Of a stretch of 64,000 nucleotides of DNA, positions 1 to 10,910 are shown piece by piece. The notes under the pieces were generated by a model. It was not told where the DNA came from and did no database searches. It was given only the letters and a program-made list of their open reading frames with translations. The translations under genes and the position numbers were made by a program. Position 1 is the stretch's first letter. Each line of letters opens with the position of its first letter. Source of the DNA: Danio rerio. Taxonomy: Eukaryota > Chordata > Actinopteri > Cypriniformes > Danionidae. The stretch covers positions 51,259,001-51,323,000 of the forward strand of contig NC_133178.1 of NCBI RefSeq assembly GCF_049306965.1, in the 5' to 3' direction.

Positions 1-37
1 AAACAAAATCGGACATTGCGATATTTATTATTTCACT

Positions 38-61
38 ATATATTTATATATATATATATAC

Positions 62-149
<88 letters not shown>
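38..149. repeat. TA dinucleotide microsatellite
   Basis: Nearly pure (TA)n tract with one interruption near its left end. The apparent Ile-Tyr reading frame across it is a by-product of the repeat and not a gene. Confidence 0.95.
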
Positions 150-152
<3 letters not shown>

Positions 153-350
153 CTATATGAATACAATTTCACCAGATGACTTGTATATCTATTTTTGGAA
201 AGAATTTATCATTTTACATTGACTGAGGAGATTCTATAGGGAAGTGTGTATTCATAAATTATTATAAGCCATCTAAAAGCATGAATAAATAAAATAAATT
301 AAAATATACAATTGAACAAACAATGTTTTATTGTTTTCCCAGGAGTCTAA
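150..350. other. Unique AT-rich flank
   Basis: AT-rich DNA with no gene or repeat I recognise. It ends in the TAA that serves as left target-site copy of the Harbinger-like element. Confidence 0.5.
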
Positions 351-1430
351 GGGCTCTATTTTGACGATCCATGTACAAAGTCCAAAGCACAGGCCGCAAA
401 AGCATTAAGGGCATGTCAGAATCCACTTGTTCTATTTTAAGGACGCAAAAAAATTTTTGCGCCACGGCGCATGGTATAACAGGGTTGAGCTTATTCTCTT
501 AATGAGTTATAGGTTTATAGGTGTTTTGAGAATAAACCAATTAGAGTCTCATCTCCCATTTCCTTTAAAAGTCAGTTGCGTCCCGCCATAATGCATTTGC
601 CATTTACATGGCGGACTTCGTAAAGGGAAAAACTGAACGTTCCACTAGTGAGAAACAGAGAATCTACAGCGTGAGAATGAAAGATGAGCCTCCTCATTCT
701 TTACTTTCACTCATTCTTGTGGATAGGAAAACGTGTTGTACGCACAGATATCCATTAGCCTATACATAATTAATTTCGTTAAGCGCAAAGATTTGTTTTA
801 AAACTATTTCTAAATTTTGTTCTAATTAACAGCAAACAAATAAATAAACAATAATAACGAAGTGTGTTCAAAAAACTGAGTCATTTTCAAATACACATGC
901 TAAACCTGACAGGTGGGCAAATTAAAGCTTGTTTTTAAAAAAAAAAAATATTTATTCATTCATTTTCTGCCGCTTTTCTGGGGCCAGGTCGCAGAGGCAG
1001 CAGTCGTAGGAAAGAACTCCAGACTTCTTTCTCCCCAGACACTTGCTCCAGCTCCTAAGGGAGGATCCAAGGGCGTTCTTAGGCCAGCCGAGAGACATAG
1101 TTCCTCCAGCGTTTCCTAGGTCTTCCCAGAGGCCTCCTCCTGGTAGGACATGCCTGGAACACCTCCCTAGGTAGGCGTCTAGAAGGCATCCGAAACAGAT
1201 GCCCGAGCCACCTCAGCTGACTTCTCTCGATGTGGAGGAGTCAATGTACAGATTGACTGGTAAATTTGCCTTTCGGTTCAGCTCCTTCTTCACCACAATG
1301 GACCGGTACATTGACTGCATTACTGCTGCACCAATCTGCCTGTCAATCTCATGTTCCATCCTTCCCTTGCTCGTGAATAAAACCAAGATACTTAAACATC
1401 CTTCACTTGGCGTAAGGGCTTTCCTTCAAC

Positions 1431-2210
1431 CTAGTGAAGGCAAACCACTTTTTTCCGGTGGAGCACCATGGCCTCGGACTTGGAGGTGCTGATTCTCACC
1501 CCAGCCATGTCACACACGGCTGCAAACCGCCCCTGTGCATGCTGAAGGTCCATGTTCGATGAACCCAACAGAACAACATCTTCTGCATGTAACAGAGATG
1601 AAATATTGTAGTGTTCGAACCGGACCCCCTCCAGACTAAGGCTGCGCCTTGAAAATCTGTCCATAAAAATAATTAATAGAATTGGTGACAAGGGGCAGCC
1701 CTGCCGCAGTCCAACATGCACTGGAAACAAATCTGACTTATTGCCGGCAATGCGAACCAGACTCTTACTCTGTTCATACAAGGACGAGACAATCGTCCTT
1801 GTCCTCAACAATTCGCCTCAGACCCCATACTCCCCAAACACTCTCCACAGCAAGCCACAAGGGACACAATAGAATGCCCTCTCCAAGTCCACAAAACAAA
1901 TGTGGACTGGTTGGGCATACTCCCATGAACCCTTGAGCACCCTGGTGAGGGTATAGAGCTGCTCCAGTGTACCACGGCCCAGACGAAAACTGCATTGTTC
2001 CTCCTGGATCCTAGGTTCAACCATTGGCCCGATCCTTCTCTCCAGTACCCTGGCATTGACTTTCCCCGAGAGGCTAAGGAGTGTGATCCCCCTATAGTTG
2101 GAACACACCCTCCGATTCCCCTTCATAAAAATGGGAACCACCACCCAAGTTACCCAGTCCAGAGGTACTGTCCCGACCTCCATGCAATGTTGTAAAGATG
2201 TGTCAGCCAT
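1431..2210 (-). pseudogene. LINE reverse transcriptase remnant
   Basis: Two open segments in different frames (1818-2210 and 1431-1811) carry successive reverse-transcriptase blocks. The first has the fingers/palm region with NYRGITLLS and the first catalytic Asp in FVDLERAF. The second has GLRQGCPLSP and the degraded active-site motif HAEDVVLL. The frame change between them is a break in the copy. It belongs to the LINE at 949-3375 and is not a host gene. Confidence 0.8.
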
Positions 2211-2858
2211 GACAGCCCCACAATATCCAGAGACTTAAGATACACAGGTAAATCTCATTCACCCCCACTTCTTTGCCACGGCAGAGCTTGCAAACTACTT
2301 CAGTGACTTCAGCTTGGGTGATTGATGAGTCAACCTCTGCATCCCAAGTCTCTGCTTCCTCAATGAAAAACATGTCATGGGGTTAAGGAGATCCTCAAAG
2401 TATTCCTTCCACCGCTCGACCACATCCCCAGTTGAGGTCAACAGCTCCCCACTTTTGCTGTAAACAGCGTCGATGTTGAACTGCTTTTACCTTCAGAGGC
2501 GCAGGACAGTTTGCCAGAATCACTTTGGGGCCGACCGATGTTTCCTCTATGGTCTCCACGAACTCTTCCAATGCCTGAGTTTTTCCTTCCGCAACCGGCT
2601 AAAACACGCTTGGCCTGTCGATACCCATCAGCTGTCTCGGGAGTCCTACAAGCCAACCAAGCCCTGTGCATGCCTTACTTCCGATGTCCACCAGCAGGTT
2701 CATGGATTGCCGCCCCGACAGGCACCACAGACCTTACAACCACAGCTCCTCATGATCGCGTTAACATTGGAGTCGGAGAACAAGGACCACTCAGTCTCCA
2801 TGTTTCCAGCCTTCCTCAGGATCTGGTCAAAGCTCTTCCGGAGGTGAGAGTTGAAAAT

Positions 2859-3375
2859 CTATCTGACTTTAGGTTCAGCAAGACGTTCCCAGAGGAGCCT
2901 CACACTACGCTTGGGCCTAACAGGACTGTCCAGCTTTCTCCCCGGCCAGCAGATCCAACTCACTACCAGGTGGTGATCAGTTGACAGCCCTGCCCCGCTC
3001 TTTACTCGAGTGTCCAAGACATAGGGTCGGAGATCAGGTGATACAACCACAAAGTCGATCATTGACCTGCGCCCTAGGGTGTCCTGGTGCCATGTGCACT
3101 GATGGACACCCTTATGCTTGAACATGGTGTTCGTTACGGACAAACTGTGATTAGCAAAGAAGTCTAATAACAAAACACCACTCGGGTTCAGATCAAGGAG
3201 GCCGTTCCTCCCAATCACGCCTCTGTGAGTATCATTGTCATTACCCACATGGGCATTGAAGTCCCCCAGTAGAACAATGGTCTGATCACCTTCCAGCACC
3301 CCTCCCAAGTACTCCAAGAAGGCCGGGTACTCTGCACTGGTATTTGGCCCGTAGGCACATACCACATAAGAAACT
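2859..3375 (-). pseudogene. LINE APE-type endonuclease remnant
   Basis: An open frame on the minus strand carries the middle and end of an exonuclease/endonuclease/phosphatase domain: VVCAYGPN, then [10 protein letters not shown] (catalytic GDFN), then RRSMIDFVV and the terminal STDHHLV block with the catalytic Asp-His. The first endonuclease motif is absent because the LINE is 5' truncated. The frame continues to 3452 into the flanking transposon, which supplies a meaningless hydrophobic N-terminus. Confidence 0.8.
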
Positions 3376-3867
3376 TTAATAAATAATACTGCTACTAACA
3401 ATAGCATTATACAAAAGCAAATTGTCGTGAATAAACTGAAAAAGCCCCCCAAGATGAGGGCATGAAAGTATGGTTTTTATATTTATGTAGACTAGAAAAT
3501 AATAATTTTTTATATATTTTAATTCTTTTTCATATGTAAAGATATATGTGTATTGCTGTACTCCCTGTACGTATTAAGCCATGTATCAGCGAGATGCACA
3601 AATAACACGCTCTGTGCTGGACTATAGACCTGCTTTGATCTGGTCTATTGAACAGACTATTTTAGTACCTCAAAATAGCAACGCGCCAGCATTGCCCCTT
3701 AATACACCTCCTTTTTTTAGACCAGAATGCCTATGGGCACATATATGAACACAAATGCATTTGTTATTTAAACAGCTTGGTGCAAAACGTCAAAACGACT
3801 CTTGCACCAAGCTGAAACTAGCAAACAACATTTGCGTCGCGCCTTGCGAGTGTATAATAGGGCCTAA

Positions 3868-4449
3868 GTCTAATTTAGCACCATCATCACAGTAATATTC
3901 ACTCAACACGAAGGGATTCGCTCGTGCAAACATATCTAAAAATCTTATTATCCATATCGTTTGCAAATATTTGAGAAATATAGCTAAATTACAACTGGGC
4001 CTTTTGTGTTTCTTCTTGAATTCAACTGAATTCAAACTCACATAATGTCATATCCATAACAACACTTTTTCCTCTTAAATGTGAAAATATGGAATAAAAT
4101 AAGACCAATCATTTTTGTTCTATAGAGAGCCAACTTTTATCCTTTTGATTATCATTGTTTCTATTGGGTTGTGCAGGTTAATTCACAGCATTTATACAAA
4201 GTATATTGTATACAGTAAACTCGCAAACTTTTTGTCACATCCATAACACATTATCATTTTTCTCATTTAAAGTACAAAACATGTTCACGGGTTGATTTTT
4301 TTTTTGGGTCATTTAACTCTGTGGTGAGTTGTTCTGGGAAATATAAACAGATGTTTCAATATAATGTTAACATATACTTTCTATGCAAATTTATGTTTTG
4401 AGTTTTTACTGCAATTGTCTCATCTATAACGCTGAAATTGCTCAAATAT
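3868..4449. other. AT-rich non-coding DNA
   Basis: No gene, RNA or clear repeat end is visible. Given the hgs first exon at 7390 on the minus strand, this stretch is probably hgs intron 1. Confidence 0.4.
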
Positions 4450-4665
4450 TTTCCAACTTGTGTTTAGCGGAAAGATCTTTTTCAAGACATTTTAAGCACA
4501 ATAGTTTAGGAAGTAATTTCTTATAACTAATTTGCTTTGTATTTTACATTATATTATTTTCTATAAACTTTACAGACTACAAGTAGTCAGCTTAAAGTGC
4601 AATTTAACAGCTTAACCAGGTTAGGTAAAAAGGCAAGTTAATAGTTAATGATTTAGCCATTAAAT
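4450..4665 (+). repeat. Decayed copy of the TA-flanked MITE family
   Basis: Shares the internal order seen in the intact copy at 18848-19400: a block like AGCTTAAAGTG, then CAGCTTAACCAGGTTA, then a stretch like AGGCAAGTTAATAGTTAATG. The terminal inverted repeats are no longer recognisable. Confidence 0.55.
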
Positions 4666-5575
4666 TAAATTCCTTTACTGAGTATTTAAATTTTTTGCAA
4701 CTTTAACCACATACTATTATTCCATTAGGTTTGATATAGTACGCATTGATGACCTAACTTTACAAACATACAATCTTATAGATGCATAGCAGCATTTGTC
4801 ATTGGCTTTTTTTGTGGGTTGGGATCTGAATTGATCATGGATCAACTGTGATCCGTTACACCCAAAGTTCTTTGGTGATGTGGGCCTCCACCATCTAATG
4901 GATGGTATGATGGCTGCTGTAGCAGTTGAAGATCTGATCGGTTGCTTAAGCTCTTCAAATGGAGCCATCTGGGGCAAGTCAGTCGACTGCATGAGCACAT
5001 AGGGCATGTATACCAAGATTTGCTGCATTTCTAGTACCCACAACATGTCAAGAATTTATCTAGACAAAATTGACTAATCTGACATAGTGACTGCCTTAAC
5101 CAACAACAAAAATAGTGTTGTTTGAACAGGCTTTAATAAACTAGACTTTCTCAGACTTCCACAGATGCAAGCCTGATTTCGCAACACTTTCATTTTTCTT
5201 GTGTGTTTACTTTGCTGTTGAGTGGAAAGAGTGTAGCGCATATTTCCATATTCATCTAAATGTTGTTTCGGCAGTATACAACATCTGCATGCTTATTATT
5301 ATTAAGTCACAGCAAATGTATTTGCAGATTTTATCAAGCAATAATTTGCTAGCTGTCAATCACCTAATGGCTACTAGAGTATACATTAAGGGTTTTTGTC
5401 TTCTCGATGTAACTTCTTTAAATAAACATCTGACTTAAGGCTAGGTTATACAACAATTAAAAGCTGCATACAGTAGTGTATTTGTCAGTTATTGATAATG
5501 TAAAACTTTAAGTTAAAAACTATAACTTTTTTCATGGTGTTTTACAAGTTGTCTGGTTTCCACACTAAATAAATA
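4666..5575. other. Non-coding, unassigned DNA
   Basis: Includes a 109-codon minus-strand open frame (4717-5046) with no family resemblance, no splice context and no start signal I would trust. The higher-complexity block at about 4780-5050 may be an old transposon piece. No host gene seen. Confidence 0.35.
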
Positions 5576-6290
5576 CACTACCTGACAAAAGTCTTGTTGT
5601 CAATACTAGTTTTAAGAGCAACAAATAATAACTTGTCTTCTAGTTGATCGTATGGAAAAGTAGCAGAAGGTAGACTGTTCCAATGAATCATTTCTTGAAC
5701 TACATCCCAATCATCACAAATACTGCAAAAGACCTATTGGAATTAGCATGAACCCAAGATTCTCACAGAAATCTTTCAAGTTTGGTGAAGGAAGAATTAT
5801 GGTTTGGGGTTACATTAAGTATTGAGGCATACAAGAGATCTGCGGAGTGGATGGCAACATGAACAGCCTGCCCTGAAGTATTAAAACAATGCGCAAAACA
5901 TTGCGCTGGCCATTAAATTACAAACCACAGAAAAGGGCAAATTCTTCAGCAGGATAGCACTCCTCCTAATACTTCAGCCTCCACATCAAAGTTCAGGAAA
6001 GCAAAGAAGCTCAAGGTGCTCCTGGATTGGCCAGCCCAGGCACCAGATATTAACATTATTGAGCATGTCTGTGGTAAGATGGAGGAGGAGGCATTGAAGA
6101 TGGATCCAAAGAATCTTGATGACCTCTGGGAGTCCTGCAGGAATGCTTTCTCTGCCATTCCAGATGACTTTATTTATATGCTATCTGCGTCATTGCAGAG
6201 ATGTATAGATGCAGTTGTACAAGCTTATGAGAGTTATAGAGAATATTAATTATTTTTCCACTAGGTGACAGGACTTTTGTCAAGTAGTGT
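5576..6290 (+). mobile_element. Tc1-like DNA transposon, internally deleted
   Basis: The ends are inverted repeats: CACTACCTGACAAAAGTC on the left and GACTTTTGTCAAGTAGTG on the right, flanked by TA on both sides, as expected for Tc1/mariner. The interior keeps the second half of a Tc1 transposase on the plus strand. At about 0.7 kb it is half the length of a whole Tc1-like element, so the DNA-binding half is lost. Two relatives in the opposite orientation lie at about 30230-31142 and 57364-58260. Confidence 0.85.
6016..6249 (+). pseudogene. Tc1-like transposase C-terminal fragment
   Basis: The 77-codon frame contains DWPAQAPDINIIEHV, the Tc1 catalytic-domain signature (usually DWPAQSPDLNPIEH), where the final acidic residue of the DDE triad lies just after the IEH block, followed by the usual C-terminal helices. 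The rest of the protein is interrupted or missing, so it cannot act. Confidence 0.85.
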
Positions 6291-7353
6291 ACATCATTTG
6301 TATTTATTACTCAATTAATAAAGTGGTTTAAAAGATATGAAGAATATCAGTATTTAAATGACACTTTAAAATGTATTTTGATGTCATAATTTGATTCTTG
6401 TTATAAATACTGAGATGCCTAGACTTTTTTGATATATAAGCAATTGTAACGATGAATAAAAATCTAGTGAATGTCTTCTGTAAATCCTTGTAAAAATGTA
6501 CTACAGTTTTACATTTGTAACTGTAAAGAAAAGGGAAATATAAGACTTTTTGATGCATCATGAACTTCCCTTTAGTCTTTAACGGAGTCAAAAATTGCCT
6601 AAAATACGCATAAAGCATCATAAATACAGCCAAAGGTGTTGACAACTTTGTTAATCTTGGAAATGGAGCTGGTTTCTGTAAGAGGAAGCCATTGTTATGC
6701 GGTAAACCTGAATGAAAATCGGCCAAAACATCCTCTTCTTTCTACTCCCAATAACGTTTCATAACCATACATGAAGAACCAGTCGTTATTAATAGGAGCA
6801 TAACGTTACTACTTATACTTAAAATCTCTAAAGTAGGCTTTTCCATAGTGAGTAAACACTAATAACTGTTAGTCATGTCAAACGTCATTACAATGTCCAT
6901 TTAAATGCCCTGTATAATTACTGAGTTTACAATTAGCATTAGAAAACAAGACCAAAGAGACGATTTGCAGTAAATGCCTACAAACAAACAACACACAGTA
7001 TTTAAAGGGAGAAACGCATATTATTTGCCATTTTGAAACATTGATTGTTATATTTGTAGAAAAGAAGGCCTTCAGTCCAGACGGGCTTCTAACTAACAGC
7101 ATACAAACAATAATACATTTTAAAGACATTAACAACACAAATGGTTTAATCGAAAATGGGGGTTTTAATGTCGAGTTTAGGATCGTGTCACTGGTTTGCT
7201 GAAGTACCGAAGGAAAAAGTAATGACAATAGACGTCAAATGCTAACATTACCGTTGTGCTAGCGTTAGCATTAGCAGATCTGTCATCTAATCGTAAGCGA
7301 CGTGTCGGTCTGTCAGTCTACAACAACACTGAAAAATGAAATGTGACACATAC
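6291..7353. other. Probable start of hgs intron 1
   Basis: Follows the splice donor of the hgs exon in the direction of transcription (minus). I see no second hgs exon, transposon end or RNA here; minus-strand open frames at 6328-6726 and 6878-7228 have no recognisable domain. Confidence 0.4.
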
Positions 7354-7390
7354 CCAATAGTCGCTCAAATGTTCCACCGCCTTTGCCCAT
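7354..7390 (-). CDS. hgs: hgs (HRS, ESCRT-0 subunit), first coding exon only
   Basis: On the minus strand an ATG at 7390 opens a 37-nt coding exon giving MGKGGGTFERLL plus one base (G), followed by a good donor GTATGTG. The human HGS protein begins MGRGSGTFERLLDKATSQ; the leftover G would start the next codon GAY (Asp), so the match continues through the splice phase. HGS binds ubiquitinated cargo and PI3P on early endosomes and recruits ESCRT-I. The next exon, which would encode the start of the VHS domain, is not found in the 7.3 kb to the left, so the gene continues beyond position 1. A GC-rich promoter-like stretch lies immediately upstream. The identification rests on 12 residues plus start, donor and phase. 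Confidence 0.75.
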
Positions 7391-7510
7391 GTCTGATCTC
7401 TGATATCAGGACGCTCTGTGTTTTTCTGTTGTTCACTTGTGTGAATAAGCGAGTTTCACTGCCGGTGACACGCGCATGCGCGTACATGTCGCAAAAGTCG
7501 CGTAAAAGTC
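7391..7510 (-). promoter_or_regulatory. hgs 5' UTR and core promoter region
   Basis: This is the only CpG-rich patch around the hgs start and holds a perfect 12-bp palindrome CGCGCATGCGCG at 7471-7482, matching the NRF-1 consensus GCGCATGCGC. NRF-1 sites near start sites are common in TATA-less housekeeping promoters. No TATA box is evident. The transcription start itself is inferred. Confidence 0.55.
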
Positions 7511-7802
7511 TATTTATTTATTATTTACTTTGTGTAATTTTCATCAAATGTTTGTTTAACAAATTGCTACATCCTCATTTAAATACATAAGTATGAAGTA
7601 TTTTTATTGGTTGTAGTGTAATTTGAATGGCAACCTTTTTGACACATTTTCAGTTTTTTTTTTCATTTAGCCTATAAGAATATATAAACACTTGTTTGTT
7701 TGTTTTTTTGTAAGATAATACAGCCCTAGTTTATCAAAATTTCAAGGAAAAAAACATTGTTTTACAAAATAACCAAGGCACTTCAACAATAACATATAAA
7801 CT

Positions 7803-7808
7803 TTTATT
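7803..7808 (-). terminator. Candidate polyadenylation signal of the gene ending at 7954
   Basis: AATAAA on the minus strand, about 145 bases past the stop codon of the terminal exon at 7954-8116. Confidence 0.4.
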
Positions 7809-7953
7809 TTGTGTAAAACAGCAAATCAAAATTACAGAATAAAAATTATTGTAGCATGAAGATTTAGATAAAAAGATTACTGCTTAAAAAAATCAAAAGG
7901 TTACAGAAGACAAAACTGAGTAGGAAGTTAAGATGCTTTTGCTATGAATTACT

Positions 7954-8116
7954 TCAGCACATCTGGACATCTCTCATCTGCTCCTCAAAGGTTTTCTGAC
8001 TGTAAGTGGGTTTCTTTACAAGAACTGTGTAAAAAGGATTTTCTGGAGAATTTAAATTGATCAGGACAGACTGAAACTGCTTTACCTGTTTACTTTGTGA
8101 CAGCAGACATTTCACC
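7954..8116 (-). CDS. 3'-terminal coding exon of an unidentified gene
   Basis: Minus-strand reading from a strong acceptor (pyrimidine-rich tract ending TTTTTTGCAG at 8117) gives one base followed by 53 sense codons and a TGA at 7956-7954. The peptide is hydrophilic, with LINLNSPENPFYTVLVK in the middle and a basic/acidic tail ending FEEQMRDVQMC. It has no low-complexity or transposon character, and an AATAAA follows downstream. I do not recognise the family. The gene would lie just upstream of hgs on the same strand, with its other exons above 8.1 kb; a candidate internal exon at 9793-9976 does not fit the phase directly. It could also be a decayed retrocopy end, but the good acceptor argues for a real exon. 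Confidence 0.4.
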
Positions 8117-8161
8117 CTGCAAAAAACAATTTCAGGGAAGGAACAAACACCAACTAATCGT

Positions 8162-8240
8162 GTTTTGTTTGTTTGTTTGTTTGTTTGTTTGTTTGTTTGT
8201 TTGTTTGTTTGTTTGTTTGTTTGTTTGTTTGTTTGTTTTA
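8162..8240. repeat. (TTTG)n tetranucleotide microsatellite
   Basis: About twenty tandem GTTT units directly beside the acceptor side of the unknown terminal exon. Confidence 0.95.
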
Positions 8241-8688
8241 TTTTGTTCTCTTGTGAAAGATTCGTTGAATGCTGGAAAATAATGGCATGTTGCTGAAGAA
8301 GTTTTTAATGAAAATATCAAGAGTATTCATGAACACTTCTGATGAGCATTTTTTATGTATCTTGATGATTTTAGGATTGCATTTTTGCATTCTTAAGATA
8401 AGCCTATTAAAGTATCCAATTATCAAACCTATTGTTACATAATAGGTATATAAATACTTGACAGCACAAATACTATCTCAAAATATGCTTGTATATGTAT
8501 TTGGTGAAATTGTTAGTTTTGACTTAAACATTGCTTTATTTATTTTTGACTGTCTCCATCTCCTGAATCAATTTTTCCTTTTTTTTTTTTGTGGTTATTA
8601 AGTTAAATAAATATTTGAAACATCTATTTTTGTGCATTATTTGTAATTTCTGTTATATACATTAAAAACATCTTATAACATCAGTTAT

Positions 8689-8691
<3 letters not shown>

Positions 8692-8784
<93 letters not shown>
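8692..8784. repeat. TA dinucleotide microsatellite
   Basis: Uninterrupted alternating TA of about 90 bases. Confidence 0.95.
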
Positions 8785-8787
<3 letters not shown>

Positions 8788-9099
8788 CAATCACTAAACA
8801 CTGGAAGGCACTAAGGCATGTCATTGTTTTTCAATTTTCATTTTTTTTTTATTAATAACTCTGTTATTGTGATACTTCAAGTGTTTTTTATGTTCACTTC
8901 ACCATGTTATCTGGTTTGAGGTTAAAAAAAACTGTGGAAGATATCAACAACGTTATTGACTCTTATGGCTTAAAGTGTAACAATAAGTTAAACAACAACT
9001 AGTAACATAACTATCAAAGATATTAATGGATTGAGTTTACTGTTTATCATTTCAAATTTATATAAATTACATTTATATTTTTAATTATACAAGTCTTAC

Positions 9100-9453
9100 G
9101 GGTGACACAGAAGCGCAGTAGGTGCTGTCGCCTCATAACAAGAAGGTTGCTGGTTCGAACCTCGGCAAGGTCAGTTGGTGATTCTGTGTGGAGTTTGCAT
9201 GTTCTCCCTGCGTTTGCGTGGGCTTCCTCTGGGTGCTCCGGTTTCCCCCACAGTCCAAAGACATACGGTACAGGTGAATTGGGTAGGCTAAACTGTCTGT
9301 ATGTGAGTAAATGAGTGTGTATGGATTTTTCCCAGAGATGGGTTGCAGCTGGAAGAGCATCCGCTGCATAAAACACATGCTGGATAAGTTGGCAGTTCAA
9401 TCCGCTGTGGTGACCCCAGATTAAGGGACTAAGCTGAAATAAATGAATGAATA
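9100..9453 (+). mobile_element. DANA-type tRNA-derived SINE
   Basis: Begins GGTGACACAGAAGCGCAGTA, contains a B-box-like GGTTCGAACC, then the conserved cassettes TGTGGAGTTTGCATGTTCTC, GTCCAAAGACATACGG and CAGAGATGGGTTGCAGCTGG, and ends in an AATGAATGAATAC tail. Order and length fit the zebrafish DANA SINE. Near full length, plus orientation. The open frames across it are not genes. Confidence 0.9.
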
Positions 9454-10910
9454 CGTTTAACATCCTTCACCATTATTCACACTTTACCTGCACCTTTACT
9501 GACTTCTGCTCACACAAAATGTCTGTTGGTCTTAGTCAATAGACATTATAATAATGTTTCCTATTTTCAAACCTCTTACTGTACATACAGTATGTAAGTA
9601 CTCTGAAAAACCTTATTCCATCCTGCCATACATTTTTATCTCATGTATAAAAAAAACCCTGGTGCCAGCAGCACTTCTCTTAGGTTCCTTTATCCCTTAA
9701 ACTCCAGCAAATCATGACAACAATAACTACTTTTCTATATTTTACAACCCCGGATTTTTGTCTGTGGCATTAGGTCATACATGAGTCACTACCTGGCGCA
9801 GTAAACAATGCAGCTATTGTGGATGCTGTGCTGGTGGTGCAGCATACAGTGGTATTGTACTGCTGTCTATAGGAGCAGCCCCCATAACAACAGCCAGAGA
9901 TGCTCAGAGAGTCAAGACAAGACCAGCCAAGAATGTCTTCAACAGCTGGATTGTTTACTTCAGGGTTGAGATTTATCTGAAAGCTGATGTGTTGGATATT
10001 CTATAAATCCCAAATTTTGTGAATGACCTTTTATTTCAGTGACCTTTAAAGACCAACTGTTAGAGAATCTGCATTTCTGTTACAGTTTTGAATTAATTAA
10101 ATGAGCACAATGACATATTAATGTGATTATTCCAGCTAAGACACTGATTTCCCAAGATCTCTAGTCTTATTCAATCTAATTTTAGATAATCTGCTTTGAC
10201 TGTTTAACACACTCTAAATAAGCTGGATTGCTGGAACCCAAATATTGATAAACCAAAACACTGGAGTAAAAAGTGTAGTTTAAATTTTATTGAAACAACC
10301 TAACTTTTTTTTTTTTTTTTTACTTTTTTATAGTTCAATTTTTTTTTGACTGAATTTTGTGCAAAACAAATGTTGATTCAAATTGAATGATGTGCATGCA
10401 TCCCATTTGTCCTTTTTGTTATTATCATATTTTGTTTAATAATGATCATATTACTTGATCTTTAAAAGGTGACGGGCACTGACATGTCAGTCTCCACTGC
10501 AGAGGAGAAATTAGAACTACTAAAAAATACAGGTTAATTAATCAATTTCTTCTAAAATACATGAAAATATGTGACTGTTTAACTGGAAGAAGAATAGCAT
10601 AAACATTCTAGTGACAAAACTGATAATAATACAGAGCAATGGAATCTCCATAGGCGTCAGCATGTATTTTAAAACCACATATAAATGAATGTTGCTAGTT
10701 TTTATGTGTATTATAATATCTGAAATCTAAAATAAACATTTGTTTGAAAACATTGATAATTTTTTTTATTTTTATGACAAGTACCACTAGTGGTTCTTTG
10801 GCTCAACTTGAGTCATCACAGGAAAGCAGATTTACATTTAGCAGCTGATTATATGATGCACAGAACACACTAATCACTGCTGTGATTGCATTATCCAGGA
10901 ACCAGCTTAA
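9454..10910. other. Non-coding stretch with two weak exon-like segments
   Basis: Mostly AT-rich DNA without recognisable repeats. Two segments look slightly exon-like: 9793-9976 on the minus strand (one open frame between plausible splice sites) and about 10467-10531 on the plus strand (open between an AAAAG and a GTTAAT). Neither could be tied to a family or to a neighbour by phase. Confidence 0.3.

Larger units (their letters stand above)
949..3375 (-). mobile_element. 5'-truncated non-LTR retrotransposon (LINE), APE endonuclease plus reverse transcriptase
   Basis: Read on the minus strand, the element begins inside an apurinic-type endonuclease, runs through a reverse transcriptase and ends in a short GAAT/AAAT-like simple repeat at 949-960, a 3' tail style seen in several fish LINE clades. 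Recognisable blocks are GDFNAHVG and STDHHLV in the endonuclease, and NYRGITLLS, FVDLERAF and GLRQGCPLSP in the reverse transcriptase. The polymerase YxDD-type site reads HAEDVVLL instead of xADDVVLL, so the copy is dead as well as interrupted. The clade may be I/Nimb-like, but I cannot settle this from memory. It is inserted inside the Harbinger-like element, so it is the younger of the two. I could not define its target-site duplication. Confidence 0.85.
351..3864. mobile_element. Harbinger-like non-autonomous DNA transposon, split by a LINE
   Basis: The left end reads GGGCTCTATT and the right end reads AATAGGGCC, so the tips are inverted repeats, and both are flanked by TAA (348-350 and 3865-3867). 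A 3-bp TWA target duplication is typical of PIF/Harbinger. The arms (351 to about 948 and about 3376 to 3864) carry no open reading frame and are GC-richer near the tips, with many GCGC words. The middle is occupied by an inserted LINE. A second, inverted and more decayed copy starts at 58369 and shares several blocks with both arms, which confirms that the arms belong to one repeat. The superfamily is inferred from the TAA duplication and the tips only. Confidence 0.75.

Noticed and set aside
16-222. Ile-Tyr-repeat frame, and similar frames at 34896, 41787 and 56965
   Set aside because: Translation of TA microsatellites.
4717-5046. 109-codon minus-strand frame
   Set aside because: No domain, no splice context; probably part of an old repeat.
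8162-8240. Regular tandem units considered as a CRISPR-like array
   Set aside because: Four-base units without spacers in a vertebrate genome; an ordinary microsatellite.
9100-9180. Possible tRNA gene from the B-box-like GGTTCGAACC
   Set aside because: It is the promoter part of a SINE and does not fold as a complete tRNA with acceptor stem and CCA-side pairing.
9102-9463. Open frames over DANA SINEs here and at 34189, 39675 and 46464
   Set aside because: tRNA-derived SINE sequence that happens to be open; same frames recur in each copy.
10467-10531. Plus-strand exon-like segment (MSVSTAEEKLELLKNT)
   Set aside because: Weak acceptor and donor, no partner exon and no family match.
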